A DNA stretch of 64,000 nt from Aureibacter tunicatorum (GCF_036492635.1 NZ_AP025305.1:1426001-1490000), one strand, 5' to 3'; positions 54,355-63,266 are shown, counted from the first letter of the stretch. Numbers and translations are program-made. The notes: generated from the sequence alone by a model not told the origin.

Positions 54355-56642
54355 AAGCCAAGTTTAAAAGGCCGCTGAAGGACGGCGTGGAATTCAACAG
54401 CTATTTTAGTTTTCCGGATCATAAGGAAGATTTCCCGACCATGCAAGCGGATTACTTCCAGATTGTCGATTTAATGAAAGACTTGATCTTGAAAACCCAA
54501 TCGCAAACGGCGAAAATCGCCAAAAGGCTAAATGGCGAATCTTTGGGCGAAATCTGCGAGAACATCTACGACTTTATCTACAACCATGTGCAATACAAAG
54601 AGGATGAGAAAGGATGGGAAGTGTTGCACACACCGGATAGAATATGGTTCAAGCGATTCACGGGCGTTGATTGCGACGACTACACGATTCTAGCCAGTTC
54701 GATCCTTTTGAATTTGGGGATTTCTCATGCGCTTCGCATGGTGGCCTATGATAATGATTACCAACACATTTATGTTGTGGTTCCCAAGTTCAAGCATTCC
54801 AATTTAGACCATAGAAGCGATTATTACGCCATAGACCCTGTGGTGGACGAATTCAACCAAGAGCCAAAGTATGCTGATCATCCACCAAAACACGATGAAA
54901 TTATGATTCCAGTTCGAGTATTGTCCGGCGTGGAGCAAACCACAGAGTTTATCCCGGACATGAATCAAGACATTGAAGATATGCTTGTAGGTATATCGGG
55001 TGTCTCCTCCAATAGTTCCTTCATCCAAGCAAAAAGCAGCGTGAACTTGTTGGACGAAGAGCCCGATTTTACCGACGAGCTTTTGCTCAGCGGACTTGGC
55101 AGCAACAGCCAAGACCTGAGCCCCGATCAAGTCATGGACGGCTTGTGGGACGGAGTGAAAATCCATTTGATCAAAACCCGCAACACCTTGCTTTCAAAGC
55201 CTGTGTTCAAACAGCTTGAGAGCGGCTTGATTCAAGAAATCAACCACGCCTTGGACAATTGGATTGATCCTGTCCAAAGGGCGAAAACCATTCTCCTTTT
55301 GGCCGAAAAAGAGGAGAAATTGGAGCGAGAAGCCAACCAAACCGAAGGCTTGGGCTTTTTGAAAAAATTCAGAAAACGAATTTGGCGCGGCATCAAGAAA
55401 ACCGTCAAAAGAGTCGGCAAAGGCATTAAAAAAGTCAGCCGAAAGATCGGAAAATCTGTCAAGCGCGCTTGGACGGGCATCAAGAAAACAGCCAAAAAGG
55501 TTGGCAAAGCCGTCTGGACGGGCGTCAAGAAAGTCGGCAAGTTTTTGATGCGCTTCAATCCTGTCACAGCACTTGCTCGTGGCGGCGTGCTTTTAGCCAT
55601 TGGCGGCAACGCTTTTAAAATGGCTGAAAAATTAGGACTCGCCTTTTTGTCTCCATCAGAAGCCAGAAAGCACAATGTCGATGAAGGCGCTTACAAGAAG
55701 TCTATTGAAGCCTATAAGAAGACTTACAACCTTTTTGTCAATATCATGCAAGGCAAGCGAAGCAAGCTTGACAAAGCGATACGAAAAGGATTCAGAAAGA
55801 AATTCAAAGGGGAAATCTCCCGAAAAATGAGTTTTGACGCGATCAAAGGCGGTGGAGTGACCATGAGAAAAAGCGTTGCGACAAGCAAGAGCAAACGCGT
55901 CAATCGAACGGTCAAAAGATCCACTCGAAGATTGCCAAGCAAGTTTCCACAAAGAAGACCTACAGGCTCGCTGTTTAGAAAAAGATACAGCTTGCGCGGC
56001 ATAGAGGAAGAGGAAATCTTGACGCAAGAAGAGCTTGAGCAAGAGATAGAAAACGAAGTGAACCGCCTTGTCACAAGCGAAGGCGAAGGATTGCAGGGAC
56101 TTGGAGAGCCTGCCACAGCGACTACAGGCGCAGCGGCTTCCGGATTCATCGCCAAGATACTCGCTTTTCTCAAATCCTTTGGCGGCAAGATCTTCAAAGC
56201 GGCCAAGAAGATCTTCAAGAAAAAACCGCTGACGGAAGAGGAAATGAAGATGACGCCCAAGGAGCGCAGACAAAAGCGCCGGGAAGAAAGAAAAGCCAAG
56301 CGAGAGCAAAAGAAAAACGGCAAAACGGACATTCGCCAAAAGGCTAATGAGCTGATCAATAAAGGCGAAAATATTTTCCACAAAGGCCAAGAAATCTATT
56401 CGGAGGGCCGCAAGATTTATCATGACGGCAAAAACCTAGTCAACAATGCCAAAAACATGATTGACACGAGCGCTTCCGGAGGTTCCGGCTCTCATTCATC
56501 GGCGGCTCAAGCGCAGTTGACATATGAAAGCGGCTCGAAGCAAGCGAGCTCCAACGGGATGATGATTGTCGGCTTGGCGTTGTTTGGAGGCATTTTGTTA
56601 AGCAAATCCAAGGGCAAAGACGAGCCGGAAGACAAGAAATAA
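54351..56642 (+). CDS. Transglutaminase-like protein with Lys/Arg-rich repeats and C-terminal membrane anchor
   Basis: 763 residues. A transglutaminase-like cysteine-protease fold spans about 55-170, with the triad Cys108 (GVDCDDYTILASS), His139 (QHIYVVVP) and Asp162 (YYAIDPVV). Residues 338-402 are tandem basic amphipathic repeats (IKKTVKRVGKGIKKVSRKI and further). Further basic runs (480-560 and 650-690) alternate with acidic stretches. The C-terminus (about 737-755, MMIVGLALFGGILLSK) is a membrane span. It is a plausible virion protein that binds nucleic acid, processes protein or cell wall, and sits in a membrane. No homologue can be named. Confidence 0.7.
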   Translation: MKAKFKRPLKDGVEFNSYFSFPDHKEDFPTMQADYFQIVDLMKDLILKTQSQTAKIAKRLNGESLGEICENIYDFIYNHVQYKEDEKGWEVLHTPDRIWFKRFTGVDCDDYTILASSILLNLGISHALRMVAYDNDYQHIYVVVPKFKHSNLDHRSDYYAIDPVVDEFNQEPKYADHPPKHDEIMIPVRVLSGVEQTTEFIPDMNQDIEDMLVGISGVSSNSSFIQAKSSVNLLDEEPDFTDELLLSGLGSNSQDLSPDQVMDGLWDGVKIHLIKTRNTLLSKPVFKQLESGLIQEINHALDNWIDPVQRAKTILLLAEKEEKLEREANQTEGLGFLKKFRKRIWRGIKKTVKRVGKGIKKVSRKIGKSVKRAWTGIKKTAKKVGKAVWTGVKKVGKFLMRFNPVTALARGGVLLAIGGNAFKMAEKLGLAFLSPSEARKHNVDEGAYKKSIEAYKKTYNLFVNIMQGKRSKLDKAIRKGFRKKFKGEISRKMSFDAIKGGGVTMRKSVATSKSKRVNRTVKRSTRRLPSKFPQRRPTGSLFRKRYSLRGIEEEEILTQEELEQEIENEVNRLVTSEGEGLQGLGEPATATTGAAASGFIAKILAFLKSFGGKIFKAAKKIFKKKPLTEEEMKMTPKERRQKRREERKAKREQKKNGKTDIRQKANELINKGENIFHKGQEIYSEGRKIYHDGKNLVNNAKNMIDTSASGGSGSHSSAAQAQLTYESGSKQASSNGMMIVGLALFGGILLSKSKGKDEPEDKK

Positions 56643-56665
56643 TTCTATCAATTTTCCATACGAAT

Positions 56666-57127
56666 ATGAAAAAAGAAGTAACAGATCAAATGATGGATAC
56701 GGGAGTGAAAGTCGCTCTCAACATCGCAGGAGTATCGGGCGGAAAACTTATCAAGTCGATGGTTCCGGCGAACTTCAAACTTAAAAAATGGGTCGGCGGA
56801 TTGATGGCCGTTGGAGCTCTCGGTTTGCAGACGCAAATCGACAGCTCGGAAGCCAAAGAGGTCTTGACGGGTCTTGCCATTTATGGAGCAATCGACCAGA
56901 TCAATCAATTCATTCCGGAAAGCGCGGACGGCAAGCCAAGCGCTTTGAGAAAGTTCGTGCCTGCGCTTAGTGGACTTAGCGGCGACGATCAAACCTATTA
57001 CGGCGATGAGTACGCTGATTACGAAGAGCTTCCGGGTGATGATGAAATCGACGAGGCTTTGTTCCTGTCCGAAGATCATGACGGTCAAGGCGCGTTGATG
57101 GGAACCGACGACGAAGCGATGATATAA
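56666..57127 (+). CDS. Small late protein with hydrophobic middle
   Basis: 153 residues. Hydrophobic-amphipathic region 15-95 (VALNIAGVSGGKLIKSM, WVGGLMAVGALGLQ), followed by a strongly acidic tail (EYADYEELPGDDEIDEALF). No family is recognised. Placed between the transglutaminase-like gene and a beta-rich 203-residue protein, it may be a virion or assembly component. Confidence 0.55.
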   Translation: MKKEVTDQMMDTGVKVALNIAGVSGGKLIKSMVPANFKLKKWVGGLMAVGALGLQTQIDSSEAKEVLTGLAIYGAIDQINQFIPESADGKPSALRKFVPALSGLSGDDQTYYGDEYADYEELPGDDEIDEALFLSEDHDGQGALMGTDDEAMI

Positions 57128-57174
57128 TCCTTCCCCCGCATTAACCTTATTTATCCACAGCAATAAAAAGCATT

Positions 57175-57786
57175 ATGATAGCAACAACAACATTTCAGGA
57201 CATCGCTTCAGTGAAATTTCTGAAGCATGACAGCATCAAAGAGCAATTGAGCGTGAAGCTTCAAGATGCCATTGACGACAGAAGAATCAAGCTCAAGGAT
57301 TCAAGCGTTTACATGCGAAGAAACATTCGCGGATTGAGCGGAGACAATGAGCTTATCGAGCCGAATGACAATTTCGATTACGGCGTGAGAAACATCGCTT
57401 ACCAAAAGTTGCCTTTGGGCGAAGCTTTGGTGGCGAAAGGCTTGTTGGTTGGCTTTTCCAAAACGGCCAACGACGGCGAAACGGATCTTAAGAAAGTGAA
57501 ATACTCCAACGTGCTTAGCGACGATATCCCGGCGGAGCTTTTGAACGCGGACTTGATCGTTTCAGTGGACGGCACAAGTATTTTTGAGGAAAGAATCGGA
57601 TTGCTGTTGATGCAAACCAAATCTGAACAGCCTGTGAGAGAAGCGATCTACAAGTTCTCGAACTGGAACATTTTCCCGGATGACAAGAAAATCAATGTGA
57701 AAATCAAATTCCATGACAAGATGCCTGACGACGCGAATTACTTTTTCGAGACTTCATTCATCGGAGATTACACAAGAATCAAATAA
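57175..57786 (+). CDS. Beta-rich late protein, capsid candidate
   Basis: 203 residues, no signal peptide or membrane span. Predicted by eye to be mainly beta strands separated by short loops (VKYSNVLSDDIPAELLNADLIVSVDG; INVKIKFHDKMPDDANYFFETSF). It has the size of a single jelly-roll capsid or minor structural protein and is immediately followed by a second beta-rich protein. This is only composition and context; no capsid homology is seen directly. Confidence 0.45.
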   Translation: MIATTTFQDIASVKFLKHDSIKEQLSVKLQDAIDDRRIKLKDSSVYMRRNIRGLSGDNELIEPNDNFDYGVRNIAYQKLPLGEALVAKGLLVGFSKTANDGETDLKKVKYSNVLSDDIPAELLNADLIVSVDGTSIFEERIGLLLMQTKSEQPVREAIYKFSNWNIFPDDKKINVKIKFHDKMPDDANYFFETSFIGDYTRIK

Positions 57787-57793
57787 TTCACAG

Positions 57794-57838
57794 AAGCATG
57801 AGGCTTAAGGGCTTCATGCTTACCAATCCCTTTAAGCC
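57794..57838 (+). promoter_or_regulatory. Overlapping hairpins / possible H-type pseudoknot before a start codon
   Basis: AAGCATGA (57794-57801) pairs with TCATGCTT (57814-57821). GGCTTAAGGG, in its loop (57802-57811), can pair with CCCTTTAAGCC (57828-57838), which directly abuts the start ATG at 57839. The pairs are mutually exclusive as simple hairpins but together could form a pseudoknot. Likely translational control. Confidence 0.5.
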
Positions 57839-58225
57839 ATGGGCAAAGCAATAAAAATCATATCGGAAACATTTGATATCAGCGGAGCAAGTCCGGTGAC
57901 CAAGACCATTCAAATCGACAAGGATTATGATCAAATCTCAGGGATCCGACTCTTTACCAATAAGAAAACCATGTCGCATTATCATGTCCAAATCTCCAAC
58001 CGGGACGAGGTGCTTGAAGACGCGGCGCATCACAAGACTTTTGAGGATCTGGCTTTGATCGACACGTATTATCCCCTTGATATTGATAACAAGGACAATG
58101 AATTGAAGCTTGCTTTCAGGCCTTCGGAAAGCGGAGAATTGAATGTGACGGTGCAGTTCAGGGTGGAAAATTCCATTTTGTGCCAGCGCAAGCAGTGCAG
58201 ATGCAAGAATGAAAGCAGATACTAG
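57839..58225 (+). CDS. Second beta-rich late protein
   Basis: 128 residues. Beta-rich (IQIDKDYDQISGIRLFTNKKTMSHYHVQIS; ELNVTVQFRVEN), ending in a Cys-containing basic tail (CQRKQCRCKNESRY). It is just downstream of a structured RNA region and the 203-residue protein. It could be a small structural or spike protein. No homologue recognised. Confidence 0.45.
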   Translation: MGKAIKIISETFDISGASPVTKTIQIDKDYDQISGIRLFTNKKTMSHYHVQISNRDEVLEDAAHHKTFEDLALIDTYYPLDIDNKDNELKLAFRPSESGELNVTVQFRVENSILCQRKQCRCKNESRY

Positions 58226-58227
58226 CC

Positions 58228-58527
58228 ATGCTTAAAAATATCCTCACCGAGTCAGCATCCATTATTCAATCCAACGAGGAATTTTCCGTGGATGGAGATT
58301 ACGGGATTTGCATCGAAAACCACGGCCAAAGCTTGATCAGATACGGTCACAAAGGCATGGAAATGATGGAAATCTACCCTAAGACGCAGCGAGAAATCGG
58401 CCTTGTGCCGGAGCATGAGCTTGAAGGACGCCGAAGCATAGTATTCGAAGGTGAAGGCGAAAACAAAGCCTTGGTAGTCAGTTATAAATCCACTCAAAAA
58501 AATGTCGTTAATCGTAAAAATTGTTAG
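58228..58527 (+). CDS. Small late protein
   Basis: 99 residues, 2 bp after the previous gene (stop then ATG). Beta-rich with EFSVDGDYGICIENHGQSLIRYGHKGM and a C-terminal basic tail. No family known. Likely a structural or assembly protein. Confidence 0.5.
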   Translation: MLKNILTESASIIQSNEEFSVDGDYGICIENHGQSLIRYGHKGMEMMEIYPKTQREIGLVPEHELEGRRSIVFEGEGENKALVVSYKSTQKNVVNRKNC

Positions 58528-58529
58528 CC

Positions 58530-60167
58530 ATGGGACTAGAATCGTTTGGAACGGGAACCGTCAGTAATATGATGAATATACTGGATGTCAAGCAAGATTT
58601 GCAAGGCCATTATGTGTATGCTTTGAACGCTGAAGGCAAGATTTACAAGCAATATTTGCCAGCTGTAAACACGAGCATCTTCATTGAGGTGGATGTGCCG
58701 GGAATAAGCGGAATTGCAGAGGACAAGCGTTTTGTGGATGTGATTCCTGAAGGCTACGCCTTGCACTCGGCGGTGGACAAAGCGCATTTCACGCCAAGTT
58801 TTGAGTTCTTTGAAAAATATCCGGAGTTCGTTTTTTTGTTTTTGGCAAATGGCGAGGATTGGTTGATCCGCCTTGTCGGAAAGCTCAAGAACACGACGAT
58901 CTGGGAAGTAGCCAATGAAATAAGCTCGACGAGCGCGAACGGCCAAGGAAAGACTTTGCCGAAAATGAAGCTCAACTCAGTGACTTTTGAATTGGGGCCA
59001 CCTCCGCCTGCCGGAAGGTTCTCGTGCTTTATCAATTCGAGCACGGGCGTTCATTACTTGCAAATAGATCCTGATTTCTTCAGCGTTGTCAATGATCATT
59101 ATATTTTAGAAAGTTCCAATCTTCCAAACACGAATTTCATTTCAAGCGTGATCGAAGCTTCAGCGGTGAAAAACTGCTTGCTTTCGGTGATTTCTTATGG
59201 CAATGAATATTTGATTTTACAGGATGATCAAGGCACGATTTCATTTTATAGAAATGATCAATTGGGAAACATTTCAAGCGAGCCCAATATCATGCTTCAA
59301 GGTCCGGAGTTTGACAATTTGTGGCTGCATGAGCCATTGATCAAGCTTTGCCATTTTCACAACGGACCGGATATGAAGCTCCATTTCATGACGGCTTCAG
59401 CGCTTTATATTTACGACTTTAGCCGGGTGGCGGTGTCTGTGATCAAAAACGAGCGTTTGGCTTTGAATTACAACGGCAACCCGATGCAGTCGATGACCGA
59501 CCTAGCCGCGGATGAGAGCTTTGCATTTACGGATGGAGTGTTCGCATTCACGAGCAAGATGGGCGTCATTGACGTAAATCAAGCCTTGTATTTGGGAAAA
59601 GTCAACACAAGCTTGTTTGCCTTTGAGGATATCGAGCAAGTGACAAGGCACTCAAGCCTTGACATGTCCAAGCTCAGAGTCAAGCTCAAAGACGGCAAGA
59701 TTTTCTTTGTGGACACAAGCAATCTTAGCCAAGTGGAGCGTGATTCGATAGGCTTTGAGGAAGGCTTGATCCATCGCGCGACAAACATTATTTCCGGGCC
59801 TCCTTCGCAAAAATATGTTACGCTGACCAAGACACAATTCTTTGACAGCCGCATAGCCAACGAGCCCATGGAAAGCAATGTTTCGGTTCCTTTGAAAAGC
59901 TATAGCAAGCATTTGCATGCTCCTTTCCTACTGGTGATCGGCAGCATCACGCTGGAAAGCCAAGAGCAAATCGCTGTGCGCTTTCGGGCAAGCCAAGTGC
60001 TTTTGTTTCCCCAAGAGTCGGAAACCTTCACGCTTTACGGCGGAGAATCTTTGGAGGCGACGCTTGCCATTGAAAACGGCAATATTTCCGTTCGGCTCAT
60101 CAACAAATCGAGCAACGCTATTCAAAGCGCGCGCTTCGAGATCCTTGACAATTTTCAAACGATATAA
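58530..60167 (+). CDS. Large late protein, possible receptor-binding or spike protein
   Basis: 545 residues from ATG 58530. No signal peptide or membrane span. Mostly beta, with repetitive strand patterns and no enzymatic motif (LESFGTGTVSNMMNILDVKQDLQGHYVYALN, and later SYSKHLHAPFLLVIGSITLESQ with a C-terminal beta sandwich). It is the largest gene in the stretch after the beta-rich pair. A virion surface protein is my best guess, unsupported by homology. Confidence 0.45.
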   Translation: MGLESFGTGTVSNMMNILDVKQDLQGHYVYALNAEGKIYKQYLPAVNTSIFIEVDVPGISGIAEDKRFVDVIPEGYALHSAVDKAHFTPSFEFFEKYPEFVFLFLANGEDWLIRLVGKLKNTTIWEVANEISSTSANGQGKTLPKMKLNSVTFELGPPPPAGRFSCFINSSTGVHYLQIDPDFFSVVNDHYILESSNLPNTNFISSVIEASAVKNCLLSVISYGNEYLILQDDQGTISFYRNDQLGNISSEPNIMLQGPEFDNLWLHEPLIKLCHFHNGPDMKLHFMTASALYIYDFSRVAVSVIKNERLALNYNGNPMQSMTDLAADESFAFTDGVFAFTSKMGVIDVNQALYLGKVNTSLFAFEDIEQVTRHSSLDMSKLRVKLKDGKIFFVDTSNLSQVERDSIGFEEGLIHRATNIISGPPSQKYVTLTKTQFFDSRIANEPMESNVSVPLKSYSKHLHAPFLLVIGSITLESQEQIAVRFRASQVLLFPQESETFTLYGGESLEATLAIENGNISVRLINKSSNAIQSARFEILDNFQTI

Positions 60168-60177
60168 ACGACGACTC

Positions 60178-60429
60178 ATGCTTCTCAAACTTTGCAATCT
60201 CATCGGAACATTCGCCACGCTTCTGGCTGTGCCATTGAACGTGTGCTACTCTTCTGTTGTGAAGCTTTCCATATCCTCGGACATGCTCATGTTCACGAAG
60301 TCGGACGGCTATCTGGCCTATTTGAGCATTGTCTCATTGATTTGGATTACGACCAAGGCGTTCAACTCGGCGCATGACACTTATTCGAAATTCAAGGGAA
60401 AGGAGAAAAAGAATGCTGATCGATTGTAA
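60178..60429 (+). CDS. Small two-span membrane protein
   Basis: 83 residues from ATG 60178, with two hydrophobic segments (LCNLIGTFATLLAVPLNVCY and YLAYLSIVSLIWITTKAF) and a basic C-terminus. It overlaps the next gene by 17 bp. Small membrane proteins of this kind are repeated along the operon. It could be a holin-like or virion membrane protein. Confidence 0.6.
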   Translation: MLLKLCNLIGTFATLLAVPLNVCYSSVVKLSISSDMLMFTKSDGYLAYLSIVSLIWITTKAFNSAHDTYSKFKGKEKKNADRL

Positions 60430-61123
60430 AGGATGCGGCAAAACGTTTGAGTCGAAACGACGCAAGGTGTTTTGCACGACCAAATGCCGAAAAAGCCATG
60501 ATTATCAATTAAAGAAAGCAACCATGAATAATCCTGCGACGCCAAAAAACACAGCTCAGGAATTTCCTTACAGCGGACAAGGCATGGATATGAAAGACCA
60601 TATCATAGCTGACAAGCAAAGACAGCTTGACGAGCAAAAATCCGACTTCAAGGAGCGGCAACACAAGCTGGAAAATGAACTGGAAAAGCTCAAAGAGAAA
60701 TACGAAAAGGAACGGGAAAAATCCAATGAACTGACGGTTCAACTGGCCTACAAAGACAAGGAGCACTCTTTGAGCCTGAAAGAGACGGAAAGAGAGCATA
60801 AGAAAGGGCTTGCCGGAATCGCCGAAACGATTGCCTCGAATGATAAATTGGCCAATGCCTTGACCGGACTTATTAGCTCGATGACGGGCGCACAATTGGC
60901 AGAAGATGGTAGTGATGAGGACGAGCAATATTTTCCGACCATGTTTCGCAAATGGTTCGACTCGGTGGACGAGCAGGCGCAGGAGAAAGTAGAGGAATTG
61001 ATTTCGCATGTTTCCCACTTCGAAGGCAATGAGGCGAAAGTAATTCAAAGTCTTATCAATAATGTCATCAAAATCAAAAGCAATGTTACTAAAAAACAAA
61101 AAGCAGCTCCAACAGGAGAGTGA
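60413..61123 (+). CDS. Coiled-coil protein with N-terminal zinc finger
   Basis: 236 residues from ATG 60413 (a start at 60374 lies inside the previous gene). A CxxC...CxxxC zinc motif (C5, C8, C21, C25; DCKGCGKTFESKRRKVFCTTKC) is followed by a linker, then a long coiled coil from about 75 to 150 rich in Glu, Lys and Gln (EKLKEKYEKEREKSNEL). The C-terminus is acidic then basic. The architecture parallels the zinc-finger coiled-coil protein at 48509. It may be a scaffold or DNA-binding protein. Confidence 0.6.
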   Translation: MLIDCKGCGKTFESKRRKVFCTTKCRKSHDYQLKKATMNNPATPKNTAQEFPYSGQGMDMKDHIIADKQRQLDEQKSDFKERQHKLENELEKLKEKYEKEREKSNELTVQLAYKDKEHSLSLKETEREHKKGLAGIAETIASNDKLANALTGLISSMTGAQLAEDGSDEDEQYFPTMFRKWFDSVDEQAQEKVEELISHVSHFEGNEAKVIQSLINNVIKIKSNVTKKQKAAPTGE

Positions 61124-61253
61124 GCAAGCCAAGCTGGAATGCTTGGAAACGCTTAAAAAGAATCTGACGGTTGAGTCTCTTCGCATACTTGCAAGCAAGT
61201 CGGGCAAGAAAGGCATCAACAAGAAGATCAAGCAATTTCAACACTTGATATAA
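61083..61253 (+). CDS. Small basic coiled-coil protein
   Basis: 56 residues from ATG 61083 (alternative 61062 adds seven). Lys/Gln/Glu-rich (KNKKQLQQESEQAKLECLETLKKN). It overlaps the previous gene by 41 bp. Unknown family. Confidence 0.5.
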   Translation: MLLKNKKQLQQESEQAKLECLETLKKNLTVESLRILASKSGKKGINKKIKQFQHLI

Positions 61254-61272
61254 ACTAAAAAACTGAATTATT

Positions 61273-61797
61273 ATGGCTGCACCCATTATCGCATCGTCCG
61301 TTATGTCCATGGTTGGCGGAGCTTTCAAAAGCATTCCGCCGAAAGTATGGTTGATCCTAGGCGGAGGCGCCCTGACGATCTACGCTTGGAAGAATATCAA
61401 AAGCTCTCTGGATCGCAAGCGTTATGAGGAAGCCATTGACAAATTCGGCGAAAACAGCAAGGAAGGCAAAGCCTTGAAATTTGCCGATATCATTTATGGA
61501 GCCCTGTTTCCCTCCGGACAAGTCTATATCATTGACGGCACGAATGAGGGCGTATTGTACAGCACGGCTTTGGATGCTTACCGGGCAAAAATATCCTTTG
61601 GCCAGTTGGCGGTGGCTTATCGAACGCTGTTCAAACGGGAGCTTCAAAGAGACTTGCAGAATGATTTGAGCAGCACGGAAAGAAGGCGTTTTCAACAGTA
61701 TTTGGAAAATGGAAAACCGCTGTTGGGCGGCATTCGCCAAAAGGCTAAACTTAGATCAAAACGCCTAAAATCGACTCAACCTGAATATTTCCTTTAG
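61273..61797 (+). CDS. Single-span late membrane protein
   Basis: 174 residues, with one N-terminal membrane span at about 25-42 (KVWLILGGGALTIYAW) and a basic C-terminal domain (RQKAKLRSKRLKSTQPEYF). The topology resembles other proteins here with a single span next to a positively charged domain. Candidate virion membrane protein. The stop is 1 bp before the next start. Confidence 0.6.
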   Translation: MAAPIIASSVMSMVGGAFKSIPPKVWLILGGGALTIYAWKNIKSSLDRKRYEEAIDKFGENSKEGKALKFADIIYGALFPSGQVYIIDGTNEGVLYSTALDAYRAKISFGQLAVAYRTLFKRELQRDLQNDLSSTERRRFQQYLENGKPLLGGIRQKAKLRSKRLKSTQPEYFL

Positions 61798-61798
61798 C

Positions 61799-62344
61799 AT
61801 GAAATCATACCTGAACGCATCGCATGTGAAAAGCCGGGGATTGAGAAACAACAATCCTATGAATTTAGTGCTGACGAAGACCAAATGGAAAGGGAAAGTC
61901 CCCTCGTTGGACAAGCGTTTCGAGCAGTTCAAAACCCTTCCCTATGGCATTAGAGCAGGGATATTGAACATGCGACACAAGATCAAAAACGGCTACAACA
62001 CGATAAAGAAATTAATCCACAAATGGGCGCCGCCGCATGAGAACAAGACGGCAAATTATGTACTTTTCGTTTCCAAACGCACCGGAATAGGCACGCATCA
62101 GGTCCTTAAAACGGATAAAGCCACGCTGAAGAAATTGGCGAAAGCCATTATCCAAATGGAGAATTTGCCGCAAGACAGCGCCAAGGTAACGGACCAAGAT
62201 ATTGAAGACGCTTTTGGTTTGATTGATAATCGCATAAGAATGGACTCGCCCATGGATACCACGGCTACGACGATTGGAGTCACGGGCGCGGTGTTGGGCG
62301 GCGTCCTTCTTTTATTCAAAAACAAAATCAAAAATAACGCATGA
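61799..62344 (+). CDS. Membrane-anchored lysozyme-like (phi6 P5-like) protein
   Basis: 181 residues. The N-terminal fold shows RGLRNNNPMNLVL and a later IRAGILNMRHKI and WAPPHENKTANYVLFVSK, the pattern commonly annotated as structural protein P5/lytic protein. The C-terminus (TGAVLGGVLLLFKNKIK) is a single membrane span. A peptidoglycan-cleaving enzyme tied to a membrane fits a virion-associated entry enzyme. It overlaps the amidase start by 4 bp (ATGA). Confidence 0.68.
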   Translation: MKSYLNASHVKSRGLRNNNPMNLVLTKTKWKGKVPSLDKRFEQFKTLPYGIRAGILNMRHKIKNGYNTIKKLIHKWAPPHENKTANYVLFVSKRTGIGTHQVLKTDKATLKKLAKAIIQMENLPQDSAKVTDQDIEDAFGLIDNRIRMDSPMDTTATTIGVTGAVLGGVLLLFKNKIKNNA

Positions 62345-62814
62345 AAAAATTAAAGTACTTAGTCCTTCATTGCACCGACACGCCAGTTGGTCGTGTGGTG
62401 AGCAAAGAAGATATTGACCATTGGCATATGTCGCCTGTGGCAAAAGGAGGTCGTGGTTGGTCAAGACCGGGCTATTCGGATATGATCGGATTATGCGGAG
62501 AGCTTGTAAACTTGAGGCCATATGATCAAGACGAATTTGTCCAGAAGGAAGAGCGCACTTGGGGAGCAAGAGGTTATAATGCTATTTCAAGGCATGTGGT
62601 GTATGCCGGAGGCAAAGGCGGCGACACGCGAACGGACGAGCAACTGGCGACCATGTTCTTTTACTGTCATTATTTTGTCAGAAGGCATCCTGATGCGAAG
62701 ATCATCGGGCATAATCAGATCAGCTCAAAGTCATGTCCGGGGTTCGATGTGCCTGCGTGGCTTAGATCCATTGGCATTGATGAAAAGCATATCGTCGAGG
62801 GCAAACTGGTGTAG
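62341..62814 (+). CDS. N-acetylmuramoyl-L-alanine amidase (endolysin)
   Basis: 157 residues, the size of T7-lysozyme-like amidases. Zn/active-site phrases: YLVLHCTDTP (His), IIGHNQISSKSCPGFDVPAW (His and Cys). It cuts the amide bond between MurNAc and L-Ala in the peptidoglycan. It is tightly followed by the holin-like gene, forming a lysis module. Confidence 0.9.
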   Translation: MKKLKYLVLHCTDTPVGRVVSKEDIDHWHMSPVAKGGRGWSRPGYSDMIGLCGELVNLRPYDQDEFVQKEERTWGARGYNAISRHVVYAGGKGGDTRTDEQLATMFFYCHYFVRRHPDAKIIGHNQISSKSCPGFDVPAWLRSIGIDEKHIVEGKLV

Positions 62815-62816
62815 TC

Positions 62817-63266
62817 ATGCTGAAAGGAATATTTGCCAAGAAGGCAAGCGAGCTTTTAAACAATGTCGGAAAATCCATTGACAAGCTCAGCACCTCCGAT
62901 CATGAAAGACTTCAGGAAGTCGGAAAGATCAAAATCATGATTATGAATGCCATGTTCGAATTGCAGTTGCAGCGGACGGAACTCTTGAAACAGGAAATGA
63001 ACGGCAATTTTCTTCAAAGGTCTTGGCGTCCCATTCTCATGCTGATGTTCGGAGTCATTTTGATGAGCATCTTTTTCGGATGGACCGCGGATGTTCCCCG
63101 TGAGCTTGAAATGGAATTGATTCAGATCATCAAGATTGGCATTGGCGGATATGTCGCTGGGCGTTCGCTGGAGAAAATTTCCGAAAGGATTTCTTCGAAT
63201 ATCGACTTGTCATTTTTGAAAAAGAAAGACCGGGGAAAAGCTTATGAAACTTTTGATAAAAAATAA
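62817..63266 (+). CDS. 3TM-type holin
   Basis: 149 residues. A helical N-terminal region (KSIDKLSTSDHERLQEVGKIKIM) precedes QRSWRPILMLMFGVILMSIFFGW, a phrase typical of the 3TM holin family, and at least one further hydrophobic segment (IIKIGIGGYVAGRSL). It should permeabilise the inner membrane to release the amidase. Overlaps the next small gene by 23 bp. Confidence 0.82.
   Translation: MLKGIFAKKASELLNNVGKSIDKLSTSDHERLQEVGKIKIMIMNAMFELQLQRTELLKQEMNGNFLQRSWRPILMLMFGVILMSIFFGWTADVPRELEMELIQIIKIGIGGYVAGRSLEKISERISSNIDLSFLKKKDRGKAYETFDKK

Noticed and set aside
55656-56423. Long minus-strand open frames (255 and 219 residues) opposite the transglutaminase-like gene
   Set aside because: They arise from the Lys/Arg-rich repeats on the other strand, which gives Phe/Leu/Ser-rich translations with no start context or domain; the plus-strand frame has clear motifs and coupling.
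60509-61231. 240-residue minus-strand open frame
   Set aside because: Antisense of the Glu/Lys coiled-coil gene; the composition is a Phe/Leu-rich mirror image with no motif.
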